Positions 20,479-32,812 of a DNA stretch of 64,000 bases are shown in pieces. Under the pieces are notes generated by a model. The model made no database searches. It was given only the letters and a program-made list of their open reading frames with translations, and was not told the origin of the DNA. Source of the stretch: Psococerastis gibbosa (taxonomy: Eukaryota > Arthropoda > Insecta > Psocodea > Psocidae); the NCBI GenBank assembly GCA_963971405.1, contig OZ020486.1, positions 4,898,001 through 4,962,000 on the forward strand, in the 5' to 3' direction. The translations under genes were made by a program, and so were the position numbers. Each line of letters opens with the position of its first letter. The stretch's first letter is position 1.

Positions 20479-20930
20479 AATTTTTACGATTTTAGCTGTC
20501 GTGTCTTCCAACAATATTCAGATTGATGAAGAAATTATTCAAAGGGGTTTTGTGGACTCTTTATGGTTAATAATTTATGCGGGAATACGGTATTAATGGC
20601 GAATGAAATCAGAAATTTTGCAGGCTATGCGTATACATTCAATTCCTATTACTCTTTGCCGCATTATTAAAGCGTTAACACACAGGAAATTTGGAAATGG
20701 TGGCCAGGATTCTGGGAGAAGAAAAGGGTACAAAATAATAAATTTATAAGGACACAGGGTAGTGCTGCAGTATATAAGCTGATTTACGATTTCTGTTGTT
20801 CGTGTCTACAAACAATATTCAGATTGATAAAGAAATTATTAAACGTGGTTTTGTGGACTCTTTATTGGTTAATAAGTCATGCGGGCATGAAGGTAATGGC
20901 GAAAAGTAATCAGGCATTTTGCATGCTGCA
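20479..20930 (+). repeat. Diverged tandem duplication, ~300-bp spacing
   Basis: CAACAATATTCAGATTGAT, AGAAATTATT and TTTTGTGGACTCTTTAT occur in the same order at about 20509-20570 and 20809-20865, with similar flanks. Confidence 0.7.
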
Positions 20931-21780
20931 CTGAGAAAACAGAACCCTATGATTTATGATGCTATGTTGTGCTGTGCCTAATCTTCGAGGATCATGAGGT
21001 TGACCCTTGCACATGTAACATGGTGCTTAAACAGTGACGTATGGCATAAGTGACGTCACTGTTTTCCCCTAAAACCGAGCATTTCCAGTAGTGACTAGAT
21101 GAATACATGTAATTCATGAAGATTGAGCATTATAATATAGGTGACAGTACATGTAACGCGGTGTTTCACCGTATTACACTGCGCCGACATAGCGTTCTTG
21201 GTGTCAAAACACTCAGAAACGCCCTGCTTTTAGATAAAAGCACCTAGTCTCACGCTGAGGCACGTTGTTCAGCATGTATGCACATGCTGCTGCGTGCGTA
21301 TTAAGCTGCTGCAGCATATTACCATGGGCTTAACATTGTATTTATAGTGCTTAATACACATAAACAAGCTGCTTGCATCGAAAAACACGGTGATGCACAT
21401 GCATGCATGTAGTTTTACGTGCAATACCTTTGCGGTACGCTGCTAACCCTTGTGTTTTATGAAGGCTTCGTTGAGTATTAACGTGCTTACATGTCGTTAT
21501 TGGTAAGAAAACGTCGTAGTATTGGATGAACACCGCCTAATACAAAATGCTTAGCACCAAATGCTCGCTGCTTGGCTTCTTATATTCCCTGCACTCATGT
21601 AGTTCTAGTTGCTAATTCAGCCTGTTCCTAAATGCTTTCATCCTACTTATGCTGCCTAAACCCTAAGTTCACGGTGGTTGCCACCGTGTTTATGCTGCTT
21701 AGCATCCTATTATCTGGTGCTGAAATCGTACGGCCCCACCCCGAACCACGGTGATTTCATCGTAAATCTCACCGCTGCGG
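20931..21780. other. Unannotated; short palindrome at 21031-21065
   Basis: AACAGTGACGT and ACGTCACTGTT face each other across 12 bases. Nothing else is identified. Confidence 0.4.
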
Positions 21781-21968
21781 TGTAGGCTACTATAGGGGAT
21801 GGAAATCAGGTTCGACCTAGCTGCTGGATCTACTATTAGGTATTAGGTATCTCGAATTATCAACTTTTTTCATCTTGTGTTTTTTTAATGACATGAGATA
21901 CCGAATACCTAATAGTAGGTTCAGCAGTTAGGTCGCTCTGACTTTCATCCTCTGTGGTAGCCTACCAC
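21781..21968. repeat. Long fold-back hairpin (~75-bp arms)
   Basis: TGTAGGCTAC...GACCTAGCTGCTGGATCTAC...TATTAGGTATTAGGTATCTC pairs with GAGATACCGAATACCTAATA...GTAGGTTCAGCAGTTAGGTC...GTAGCCTACCA. The loop is about 40 bases. Probably a MITE; a miRNA-like precursor is a less likely alternative. Confidence 0.8.
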
Positions 21969-22891
21969 AATAGCGCTGAAACTTCCAATGAAATTACTGT
22001 ACACTCTGGTTTGGAAGCGTACGATTTCTGCAACAGAAAATAAAAATGCCAAGCAGCAAATACAGTGACAATCACAGCACGTTTCCTTTTTGACAAGGTG
22101 TGAGTATGTACATAATAATACAATAGTTTAAAATATATTGCTGCTTTATTAATGACATTAGGTTTGATAATTATTGCCGCTTATTATGAGGCATTAAAGG
22201 TATTCAAGTAATGCTGAAAAAGTAATTTAACTTAAGATAATACATAATATAGATACGGTAGATTATATTAAGCACTAGGTCAAAGTACAGAAAAGCATAT
22301 CTTTGCAGTGATATGACAGTTATAATGACAAAAAAGAGTAAGTATAAATAAAGTAACTGCAGAAACAAACAATCAGAAAATATGTTCATGAAATGAAACT
22401 GAACATATCACTACGCAACCACGGAAATTATTGAACAACGTAGATAACTCTAACGATTCACACTATATGGCTAAATTTCTTTAACACCACGGATAATCAC
22501 CCTGGTCATGACAATTTTAAAGATGTTACTACTACATCTAGGTACCTCAAGCAATACACATAGGATTCAGGGCAATGCCGTAAATAAAGGTAAAATAAAT
22601 CAAACAACTATTTTGCTTAAAGATGAAAATGGTGCAATATTTTGAGGTACAATTCTTTATATATATTTTTTCTAAGTTCAAGACATTTTTCAATCACTAG
22701 GTATAGTTTAATTTATTTTAACTTTTATATTATGTCGAACTATTACAATCAAATTTATAGGCAATATCGTGCAATGAGCCGAGACCGTAGCCATATCAAA
22801 AACCACGGCTCATTAATCCGATTTTAACAAGACCAAAACAACAACTATTGCAGTATACATAAAAAGACCAGACGTGCATAATATCGCTGTA
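21969..22891. other. No recognisable feature
   Basis: No coding or repeat signal that I can identify. Confidence 0.4.
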
Positions 22892-23040
22892 CTTTCAAGC
22901 GTTTCGTCAATATCTAAGGTCGACATCATGAGTGGGACAGTGGCACTGCGTAGGATACGCCTAAGTTGGTACTGTATCTTACAAGTCTACGCAGTTCCAC
23001 TGACAATATCGGCCGCCAATTTTGACGAAACGTTTGGAAG
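22892..23040. repeat. Fold-back hairpin (~70-bp imperfect arms)
   Basis: The outer ends CTTTCAAGCGTTTCGTC and GACGAAACGTTTGGAAG pair, as do the inner AGTGGCACTGCGTAG and CTACGCAGTTCCACT. The middle of the arms is mismatched. No target duplication is obvious. Confidence 0.75.
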
Positions 23041-25880
23041 CACGCTTTCAGATTATACTACTGTATTGCATTACATAATTAGCAATGTCGGTTGGAGAGG
23101 CAAAAGGAGATATCGTAAATCAAACGCACAAAAACACAACCACATTTCCATGTTGAAATTATTAAATTAAATAAAAACACTAATGTTGACTCGAACGTCA
23201 ATGCCATCCACCGCAAATGACATCGGCATGAGCTGAGCTGATGCCGTTAAGAAATTGACGGCGACCAATCAGAATCGCGAATACATGATTTGTTTGTAAC
23301 AGGCACTCCGATTGGTGGATTGAAACGTCGAGAACATTCTAGAACGTTCCAGCGTCTTATTTTAAGTGAAAACATCGTAAATAAGGTGCTAAATTGGCTT
23401 TTAACGGTTTTCATTCATTTTTTGCGTTATGGTTCATGGCGGTTTGAATTCAGCATCGAGTTACTGTGACATGCAGCGTAATACATAATGAGTTCCACGA
23501 AAATCACTGAGGACTAAGAGACACAACGATTATTGTGGGTGATTTAGACGCCACTCCAATCCAGCGATACAGGCCAAATTTGGAGCTCTCATTAAGTTTT
23601 GAAGTTTAAAATGCCTTGCATTTGACTACAACATTATTGGCCCGTGTCGTTGAGTACTCATTACGATTTCGACACTTTTACACACCAGAACCCGTTCTTT
23701 ACGGGGAGCTAGGTCAATTGCTCGATGACAAGGGAGATGCGTGCTAGCAAATACCATCATCAAATATGGTTTGACCATTACGGAAACCATTAATATATAA
23801 AAATACACGCTAAAACAACGGTCCTATGGCGGCCTAATCACTGCCGTATAGTACTACAGCCCTGCCACCAATATAGGGGTATCCCAGACAGTTATTGGTC
23901 TTAGAAAACCAATAAATTGCATTACAATAAGCGGCGAGCCCGTGAACCGTAGACATCCATGACTTATTTTACTTTATTAATTTAGGGGTGGGTCTCGTCT
24001 AGATCCCCCTCCCCACTTTTACTCTAAATTCGTTATTATGCAGAATACGTATTCAATGGAAATGGACAATTCAACCAAATTTCACCTGATTCAATCATGT
24101 GGGGTAACATTCGTCGGATTTACCTACAGTAATAACCCGGGCATCGTTTATGAGATGAAAGTTATGTTGCGCGTATTTATACACCAATATATGAAGGGTC
24201 TGAAAAATACATAGCGACAAAATATGAAGTTGAAATTGCTGAAATTTGAATCTTTTACTGTTTTCTGTTTTATTGACCATTGACTCATCGTTTAACATTT
24301 CATATTTAAGCAGAAAAAAATTGAAATAAAAGTTTGGCAATTTAAAATTGGCGGTATTTTATTGCCGCCATAACGAAAGCATTGAGTTGCATACTGTGAA
24401 TCTACTTATACTACGTGAAAGCCTCGTGACGCAGAACGTAACAGCATGATTCTGGGCGACTAGCCTGTTACTCAGTGTATAAGAAATCTGAGAAACGTGT
24501 ACATATATAGCATAACCTGATTTCGGATTTTGTTGATTTATTACATTATTATTGCTTTGTGGATTATAATTTGTACATGAAGATGGTCAGTAACCGTCAA
24601 TCGTCAAACCCTATTTCGCTGAACTGTCTTTGTTCATACAACTATTTTGAATGCATGTATACGAATAACCTCTTAAGTCGTCTCACTAAGTTGCGGGTAG
24701 CCCAACAAAGTTGTTGTAATCCGGTACTTGAGGTCATTGGAGGACATACTAGGATATTGACTAAAGGCGTTCTTGTCAAATCTTAAAAAGTAGGTATCAA
24801 TATATGATACAATATATAATATATAATATGCCACGCCAGCATTCATGGTAAAATGGTACTTTCAGCATTGACCAGCAGTGATGCTGTTGGCGGAAGCCTA
24901 ACTAATACCCATGTGACGTCACTTTTCTTCTCTTACATCTTGGAACATGTCGAATGAATAGCTAGTCATGTGACTGTGACGTAACGTTCCCAAATTATTC
25001 ACTCAGTAACAGCCTGATGCCCACACCGTGTTGCAGAACGCTAAATTTGTCCACAATGTCAGTGAGCAACTGGACGTAAACAACGCAAACATGATGTAGT
25101 CGTTTTGTATTGCCGTGATTATGGGAAAATAATTCAACGTTTAGTAATAAAACGCTAACTCGAAGCAACACAAGATGTTTAGCAGTGTGTTCCTAAACGT
25201 TCAAGACAAGAAGTTACATGGCGAATAATTAACCGCTATAACGCGCGATGGAAACATCATCTTGTACTTGTATTCATGCTGTTTCAAGTGAATATACTAT
25301 CGTCATGGATCAAGGGGAAATTACACCTTGCCGAGCCATGCTTGTCACCTAGGAAGATCCTGTAGTCACCGTGAACAGTCATGCATATTTATAGACATAC
25401 GTTCAGTTCCTAGGTGACTAAACAGTCACTTTATCACATGTCGTTTTCACCCCGTTACGCCCCGATTATCACCTTGATACTAATTGAGTCTTATTGTATC
25501 ACGACGTACCACCGAATATCACGATGACTCACTGGAATACTCAACGAAAACATCATAAAATCTAATGCGTGTTTTAAGGCGATTTTTCTCAGTGTGTGCA
25601 TGATGAAACTGTTGGGTTCAATATATTTCAGTTCAATATAGTTTTATTATAGGCTATAACATTTTATTATCTTAATATATATATTTCGACTGTCCGTGTG
25701 TACTGTGTACGTTCCGGGCCTCCTCTCAAACTCAGACTCAGACTGGACCGATTATGGTGAATATTGTTGTGTGTGTTCAAGGAGATTCGAGGATGGTTTT
25801 GATTAACACTTTCGTCCACTGGAGAAAGTTTTTATAATTTGATTTTGGAATATTTTACATTGGTGCGTGTACATGGCTGC
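23041..25880. other. Low-repeat region, no gene recognised
   Basis: About 2.8 kb with few homopolymer tracts, no MITE ends I can pair and no convincing coding frame. This is the longest stretch without transposon debris. Confidence 0.4.
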
Positions 25881-25884
25881 TGGT

Positions 25885-26040
25885 ACTGCCGACATCAACC
25901 GACATTTAGCGGCAGACTGCGCTACATTTAATTTTTGTTTATCCCGACAGTTGGCGCTACCATCGCCAACCGACATCAACTGACATCTAGCGGGAGACTG
26001 CACTACCATTAATTTTCGTTTATCCCGACAGTTGGTGCTG
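25885..26040 (+). repeat. Two-copy tandem repeat, ~80-bp unit
   Basis: CGACATCAACCGACATTTAG...TTTATCCCGACAGTTGGCGC is followed directly by CGACATCAACTGACATCTAG...TTTATCCCGACAGTTGGTGC. Confidence 0.8.
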
Positions 26041-26299
26041 CGTGTGTGACCACAATTAATTTACATTAGCAGTGACTGCGAGGCCGTAAGCCGAGCTGCC
26101 GCCTGGTTTACATGAGCAATGACCGCGAGGCCGAAGTGGTGTAGGCAATAGCCGAAGGCTGCGCCGGGAACCGTTTGTATATGTATATACATATATGATA
26201 TATTAAACTCATACATTTATTTATGGTCCTAGATGAGAAGGATGGAACGGTTTAACGTTTACTTGTGATAAGAATTGATGGTTTCTGGACGATTGACTT

Positions 26300-26519
26300 T
26301 GATTGAAGGGATTGAAGGGCGGATCCTGCCAAAAATTTAGGGGGGGTCACAAGTTTTTTGTCAGTTTAAAAGGTAATTTTTTTGTTGAAAAGTTGAGTTT
26401 TATTTTTTATTTTTTATTTATTTTTTAATATAAGTATCTTATGAATTTACCTTGAATTTACTCATTTAGGGGGGTCATGACCACCTAACCTCCCCCCCCC
26501 CCTCGTGGATCCGCCATTG
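26300..26519 (+). mobile_element. hAT-type MITE, CAATGGCGGATCC family (copy 1)
   Basis: Right end GTGGATCCGCCATTG, left end near GGGCGGATCC. ATTGACTT occurs at 26292-26299 and 26520-26527 as a perfect 8-mer on both sides. The left end has an extra GATTGAAGG-type duplication, so the exact start is uncertain. G and C tracts flank the AT-rich centre. Confidence 0.7.
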
Positions 26520-26527
26520 ATTGACTT

Positions 26528-28555
26528 ATTGCTCTTGTATTCCTCCATGAATTAATTATTGAGTAAACCCTATTTTCTTGAACATTCGAACTACCATTTT
26601 CCTAATTGGAATGCAAGCTCTGTAACCATTGAAAATTGATCTATTACTTATTTAAGAATATAGAATATTTATTTACAAAACCGTACTCTAATTAAATACT
26701 GTACTAATAGTAATCCCAACCCTTAGTATCTCAATAGGGCTTATACATACAATATATACGGTATACAACTTAAAATATACATATAATATTCAGCCGTACT
26801 TATTATATATATATATACATAATAGAAAGTTCATAAAATAATAAAATGTAGTAAGAAATATTCATAAAAAAAATTAAACGGTTAAAATAGTGATAATTAA
26901 AAAGCTAAAACAATATGGCAAGTAGTTGTTTATCAGAAACGTTGGTTAAGTGTTTTTTCACAGCTGCCTAAAATTTACTAAATCCGTAAGTTTTCCCCAT
27001 CTGTTTTTCTCGACAACCGACAAATCGTGCCCCAGCCTATCCGACTTTTCTACAGTACTATTCAATATAATTCAGTACAATGCAATATAAAATATTATAA
27101 TAGCTTAGCCCACGCTTCGCCCTGTTATCCAACAGGATGTCAGGATTATAAGGCTATGTAGAACCGAGGGAGGGAGGGGGGTGCAAACTCCGATATAAAA
27201 TTACTTGAGAGAAATAATTTACTAATGTACAAAATAAATAAAACAAATGAGAATTATCGTCTGAACGTGAATCTTAATCACTTATAAGCTCAATAAATTC
27301 AAAGCGGGTATCACAATGCAAAAATTACAAAAATAAAAAATTACAAAAATAACAATAACAGCCGCAAGAGTAACCAATTATTTTAGGGAAATCAACACCA
27401 CAACAAGGAAAAATAAACGAAACAATGCTGGAAAACTCCAGTGGTCTAGGATTGGCCATTGTTGGAGCGTCGCTCCGCCCATCAGGCATCAGGGATTCAC
27501 AACGCCTCAGCTCCGCTCATGAGCCGTTCACACATTATTTCGCATATTTATTATTGCTTTCTTTTATGCATGTAATTGTGAAGCGGTGTGAATTTAACAA
27601 ACTTAGACTACAAATTAGGTATTTTCTGTCAACTGGCTAATTAGGCTACAGGCGTTAATTCCGAGGGTTCATCCCCAGCTGACGAAATTCAAAATGATTT
27701 TTTTGTGAATTGAATTTTATTAAAATTAACGGGAAATGTGTAAAAAACCTATGATTTAATTTAATTCGTGCTAATTTATTTTCTCCAAAAATGTTCTGCC
27801 CTTTTGTGAAAATAATATGATTTGTTACAAAATCTAAACTTCATTTGCTGAACCAGAAAGAAAATTGAAATTGTGTAACTCTTTGAGACATCACCTCTAA
27901 TACAAGCCCAGTTTGAAGTTTTCGTAATTATCAACGTGACGGAGGAAGTGGCGAGTCCAGGGCCTCACCTGCCCTTCCCCTACTGTAAATTGCGTTAGTG
28001 TGTAATACACGTTTTTTAGCATTTTAAGTTTATGTCAGCTCAGTTTTGAAACCTTGCAGTCACACATTGTACCGCAGTTTCTAACAATCTACTAACCTAA
28101 CTGCCAGTTAGGTAATTGATATCGCAATTCAATTACAACATATTATCGTACTTTTCTTATAGGCACTTCTTACACATAATTGACATGATAGCATTAGCAT
28201 AATCGCATTTATGCAGGCGCAAGTTATTTTGATTAGAATCGAAGTCCGAAGAAGCAGAAGAAGAAGAAAAAGATAAAGAAGAAGCAAAAGATGGAAATCT
28301 GAGCATTACTTTTCCAAATACTACTGTAATAATTGGGGGCCTTCTAAGATTAGAAAATTTTGAGTGGACTTCTGTGAGAGCAATTATAGGCATTTAGACG
28401 CTACGAATTACTTACATTGCCAATTAGTAACTTAGTAGCTGAAAGGGACAACGTAATAATTAACGGGGAAAATTAATAATGTACTTACGCACGGGATTGC
28501 AATGAGGGTACAGCAAGAAGGGGTCCCCCTTTTAGAAAAAGTAGGCCTGTGGGCA
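26528..28555. other. No gene recognised
   Basis: About 2 kb of AT-rich sequence with no supported coding frame or family match. A purine-rich GAAGAAG run lies near 28247-28290. Confidence 0.4.
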
Positions 28556-28960
28556 GTGACGGATTTACCAGTAGGCAACTTAGGCAAATGCCTATATCCC
28601 TATATACTTCGCGCGCGCGTGCTTTAAAAAAATTTTTTGTGCATATTATGTAAAAAAAAAAATTAAAATATTATGTATAACATTTTAGTGAAGAAAAAGA
28701 AATTAGGTTATTTTGATTACAAACATTTAAAAAAAATAGTGGTTTTATTCGTGAACAGGCCTGAAATAGTGCTGGGGTTTGAGAACAGTAACAGTTTGAT
28801 TTTAGAAGCGGAGAATATAACTGAAAATAAAGGGAGCCCCGGGAATTTCTTCAAGAAAATTGGCCTGAAACAGGGCGGTTTTTCGCATTTTGTCAGCAAT
28901 TTTTTTTTAATTTTGCAAATAAAGTTGTTTAATTTTTGAATAAATAGGTCCAAAATAGAG
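28556..28960 (+). mobile_element. Possible degraded hAT-like element
   Basis: The left end CAGTGACGGATTTACCAGT matches, inverted, the right end ATTGGTAAATCCGCTACTG at 36136-36154. Inside, the AGTGCTGGGGTTTGAGAACA...GGGAATTTCTTCAAGAAAAT part resembles family H at 30550-30750. Right limit uncertain. Confidence 0.4.
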
Positions 28961-28974
28961 GCGCTCTGAAAATC

Positions 28975-29330
28975 GTGAGGCTTTTAAGACTTTAAGTGGT
29001 CGCCTTATTCGCTTATTGGTTGGTGTGCCCACGCACAAAACAGAGTTCAGCCTCTCTTGAGACATTGCGGCTTGTAAATACCTGTAGTTTTTAAATTAAT
29101 TAAAAATCAGTCAAAAACTGTCAAAAAGTTTATAAACCAGCGTTATTGCAGGTTATTGCTGCCTAAGTTATAAAAACCTCCAATCTATAATAAAATCCAA
29201 AAAAACAATTACTACTGCTATATTTTTAAATCTTTAATTAGTTTTATGATGTAATTTTCTGTTATATGTTATAGTTATATATGCATGTTGATTATTTTTT
29301 TTTTTTTGAAAAAAAATTGACGCCCCTAGG
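28975..29330 (+). repeat. Family G interspersed repeat (copy 2, uninterrupted)
   Basis: Matches 7690-8300 without the MITE found there: GTGGTCGCCTTATTCGCTTA, CAGCCTCTCTTGAGACATTG, CAAAAAGTTTATAAACCAG, TTAATTAGTTTTATG. It provides the empty-site comparison for the nested insertion at 7859-8080. Confidence 0.75.
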
Positions 29331-30411
29331 TGATGTGGTGATGAGGACCACCCCCCTCCCCCCCCCCCCCCCCCCCCGGCGCCGCCTTCGTTCCCCTTCT
29401 GCCTAAACGTGATACTACGCTTACTCAAGACCCACCTAAACCACACATTGCAGTTTTCTCGCATACCAGCAGATGTTCAGATCGGATTGATTGGAAGGGC
29501 GAATGAGGCAGCGACTTGAGGTTTAGTAGGCGTCGCCTCTAGCGCTGCGTATCAAAAAACGCATTATTTTTCGCAGATGCATAAAATGTTTTCCCCCGGA
29601 GTTGACCCCCATCATTTTGGCTCCCGTGTTCGGAGTAATTTCAGTCAGTATTGATCTGTAAAATCGGCACACCAGACCTAATAAGTATTTTTAATTGGGG
29701 TACTGTCATGAAAATATTTCCCATACCCCAGCCTCCCTCCCTCTAGAAGGTAAGCTGCGGACGCACTGGGACCCATGAGTGGAAAATTTTTAATTTTTTT
29801 TACCAACCCTGTAGATTTGCCATTTGGCATTTACATGGAAGTGGAAGGGGGGAGGCACATTTTTGGTAACCCGAAATCCGTCCCTGCCTGTACACGGTCA
29901 TTGAGACTGTTAGATATTAGATATTTTTCAAGGGTAAAAGACATTTCTGCCCGAGAAAGGGCCCTCACACAATTCCGGCCCCCCATAAGGCCAAACCCAG
30001 CACTGGTCAGGCCATTGGCCCAAATGACAAACCCTGCCTACGGCCCCGCTTGGCTGTTACTTTGTAGTGCTACTACAATATAAGCATGGCTACTATGGTA
30101 ACTGCGGCCCTCTGCGCTCCAGTCGCCACTCATGTGATAACTAAACAGAGTCTAATTTACACCTAAGTACAGTCCTCAACGGGTACTTCTTATACTGCGC
30201 ATACGCGCACCCAATTTAGTCTTGCATCCAGAGTAAAAGGGTCTAAGCGGAGCTTCTTGATCGTCGTCACTACCACAGAGAAAGATATAGTTCTAAACAA
30301 GAACGAAAATAGAAAAAATTGACTCACCTAATTAGTAAGTAGTAAGTACTGTAAGTATACGCCCAGTCACAATATGTAAATTACTTTATGAGTCTAGCTA
30401 ATATTTATAAT
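29331..30411. other. Unannotated, with C tract (29341-29378)
   Basis: No gene recognised. Scattered GGCCC-rich blocks near 29950-30060 may be MITE debris. Confidence 0.35.
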
Positions 30412-30419
30412 ATATGTAA

Positions 30420-30796
30420 CAGAGGCGGTCCCAGACCTCATAAAAGGGGGAGGCACTTGTCAGTGGCGTAACTATAGGTTTTTGAAGGTGAATAATTTGG
30501 CGCCTCTCCACCCACTTTCATAAAAGTTGCTCAGGAGCCAGAAGGGTGAAATGGTGAGGTTTTACGCATTTTGAGAGCAATAAGGCTTATATATTACAAA
30601 GAATCAATATAATTGTGGACAAAGCGGGCTCTGGTGTCTCCCCCGGGAGAATTTTTTTGAAAAATGGGGCTGAAATAGTGAGGTTTTGCGCATTTTGAGT
30701 GCAGTAACACTTAGATTGTAGAGGCAAAGAATATAACTGCTGTCCAAAGGGGGGGGGGGCAATTGCCCGCAGTGCCGGTCGCTGCGTCCGCTTCTG
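30420..30796 (+). mobile_element. hAT-type element, family H (copy 1)
   Basis: Ends CAGAGGCGGTCCCAG and GCGTCCGCTTCTG are inverted. Flanks ATATGTAA (30412-30419) and ATATATAA (30797-30804) form a 7/8 target duplication. The inside has a duplicated CATTTTGAG-type segment and a G tract at 30751-30760. A second copy lies at 59560-59968 on the other strand. Confidence 0.8.
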
Positions 30797-30804
30797 ATAT
30801 ATAA

Positions 30805-31548
30805 TTGGAATTTTACTGTTTTCAACCCACATAGCTTTTTTCGGGTATTTACTAAATAAATGAAGAAAAACAGTATTGTAAGCTTGTAAACTGATTTTAT
30901 TGATATTTATTTGTATTATTTAACGAGCCAAAACTCAGATACTAAGTTAAGTTACCGTTTATAATCAAATAGCTTTCGACCACTGTCTTTGTTCCCCTCT
31001 TCTTGTAGGCTATTGTAAGTCTTCCTTCCACCAAAAATCAACCGCACCTTTCTTTGTACCGACAACACCAGCCAACTCTAGGAAATTATTTGAATTCGTC
31101 TTTGTTTTCCATAGGGGCGAAGTTTGGGCCTTTCGTTTCACTCTTTCAATTAACCCATTAGAAGAGGCACATAAAGAAGAAGAAGGTCGCTCATGGTAAC
31201 AGCAGGACGAACATCTAGTTAAATGAAACCAGGCCTTTATGTTAATAATTACAAACTAACAAACCGATCTTGAAAATAATTCATTGTTTAAATCCATCCC
31301 AAAGCATGGCACAACTCTACAATATTTAACAAATGGTAAGTTGGATCTACATTACCTGCTGCTGTGTTTATAGTCAATAGGCGCAAGAATAGACCCAAGA
31401 ACGATTACTCAGTTAGAGTGGAGCCCTTCGGTCTTCGGAGCCCAATAGTTCGAAGACTGTGACTTGTGATTATTAACACAGCAGGCAAGATAGGCCCAAC
31501 TAACCTTTTGTTAAGTAATATTACACCATTTCATTAACCTTTACCACC
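30805..31548. other. No gene recognised; LINE 3'-tail scrap near 31157-31188
   Basis: AAGAGGCACATAAAGAAGAAG resembles the terminal bases of the LINE lineage at 18330 and 60430. Otherwise nothing. Confidence 0.4.
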
Positions 31549-31556
31549 CTCTTCAA

Positions 31557-31688
31557 CAATGGCGGATCAACGGGGGGTCATGACGGATAAAAAAATTAAA
31601 TAAAAATCAAATTTTCAACAAAAAAATTACCTTTTAAACTTACATACAACTCTCCCTCCCCCTAAAGTTTCCACTGGATCCGCTTTTT
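31557..31688 (+). mobile_element. hAT-type MITE, CAATGGCGGATCC family (copy 2)
   Basis: Starts CAATGGCGGATCAACGGGGG, ends near CTGGATCCGC with a short T-run. It is flanked by the perfect 8-bp duplication CTCTTCAA (31549-31556 and 31689-31696). 132 bp, non-coding. Confidence 0.85.
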
Positions 31689-32375
31689 CTCTTCAACTCT
31701 ATAATACCATACAAATTAGAAAAAAATTCCAAAATATGAAGATGGTGTCCACCACCAAAACAGCTGTCACATAAATTTTATTTATTTTTTGAAATTTGTG
31801 CAGTTATTTGGTAATTTTATTCTAATAATTATTTTGTAATGCATCAGTTCCACGAAGTCACTGGATTCTACAGTACTCCAGATCACAGCTGAAAGTTGAA
31901 ATCATTGTTCTTACAGTATGTTCTTAGTCATCCAATTACTTCTACCAACCAGTCACTACAAAGTCCCGAAGATCCTCTTCCAAGTAACGCCAACAAACGA
32001 CCAAACCGTAGCTAGCCCCTTCTTCCACTAAACTCTTCAACTCTATAATACCATACAAATTAGAAAAAAATTCCAAAATATGAAGATGGTGTCCACCACC
32101 AAAACAGCTGTCACATAAATTTTATTTATTTTTGAAATTTGTGCAGTTATTTGGTAATTTTGTTCTAATAATTATTTTGTAATGCATCAGTTCCACGAAG
32201 TCACTGGATTCTACAGTACTCCAGATCACAGCTGAAAGTTGAAATCATTGTTCTTACAGTATGTTCTTAGTCATCCAATTACTTCTACCAACCAGTCACT
32301 ACAAAGTCCCGAAGATCCTCTTCCAAGTAACGCCAACAAACGACCAAACCGTAGCTAGCCCCTTCTTCCACTAAA
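31689..32375 (+). repeat. Recent 344-bp tandem duplication
   Basis: Two head-to-tail copies, 31689-32032 and 32033-32375, both beginning CTCTTCAACTCTATAATACC and ending at TAGCCCCTTCTTCCACTAAA. I see only about two differences, a T-run length and one A/G change. The unit has no coding frame. Confidence 0.95.
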
Positions 32376-32742
32376 AACCCGGACTAGTATCAAAAAACAA
32401 TCATGGGTAGGCGATGCCGATTAATGATGCCCGGGCTATAAGGTAATCATAGGCGCCACCAGAAGCTTTCCCACCAGGTAAGAAAAAAAGAAAAAAGCAT
32501 GTGAGCATCGGTAGTCAAGCTCTCACACTCATGTGCCCACCTTCGCAACACGCAGTGCCGCCAATTTGACAAATTCAAAAGTTTTTTTTCACTATAGTAT
32601 TTTGTGTTTTATCGGTTGATTAGTGTGCGGTTACCTGTCTAATTTGTTGGACTTATGGATTTGTGTGTATTTGTGAGTTTTGGGTGTTTCTTGTTGTGAA
32701 GCGAGCGGACTTTGTGCGGGATGATGTAGGCATGTACCCGGG
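32376..32742. other. Unannotated
   Basis: No coding frame. The T/G-rich stretch 32580-32720 precedes the possible exon below and could be a 5' leader of a gene or of a LINE. Confidence 0.35.
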
Positions 32743-32812
32743 ATGGATCCCCCTTCAGTGACAGCGCCAGGAATTCCGTCAACCCCTATGTCGCTTACAA
32801 TGTCTCCTTCAG
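32743..32812 (+). CDS. Possible short 5' coding exon, product unknown
   Basis: ATG at 32743 opens a proline/serine/threonine-rich peptide of 23 residues (MDPPSVTAPGIPSTPMSL, then TMSPS). It is followed by CAG|GTAGGT, a good splice-donor match at 32812/32813. Base composition is more GC-rich than its surroundings. No acceptor or partner exon is identifiable nearby. It may equally be the 5' part of a retrotransposon ORF1 or chance. Confidence 0.22.

Noticed and set aside
25885-26160. Ribosomal or structured RNA gene
   Set aside because: GC-richer and partly repeated, but no recognisable rRNA or snRNA segment.
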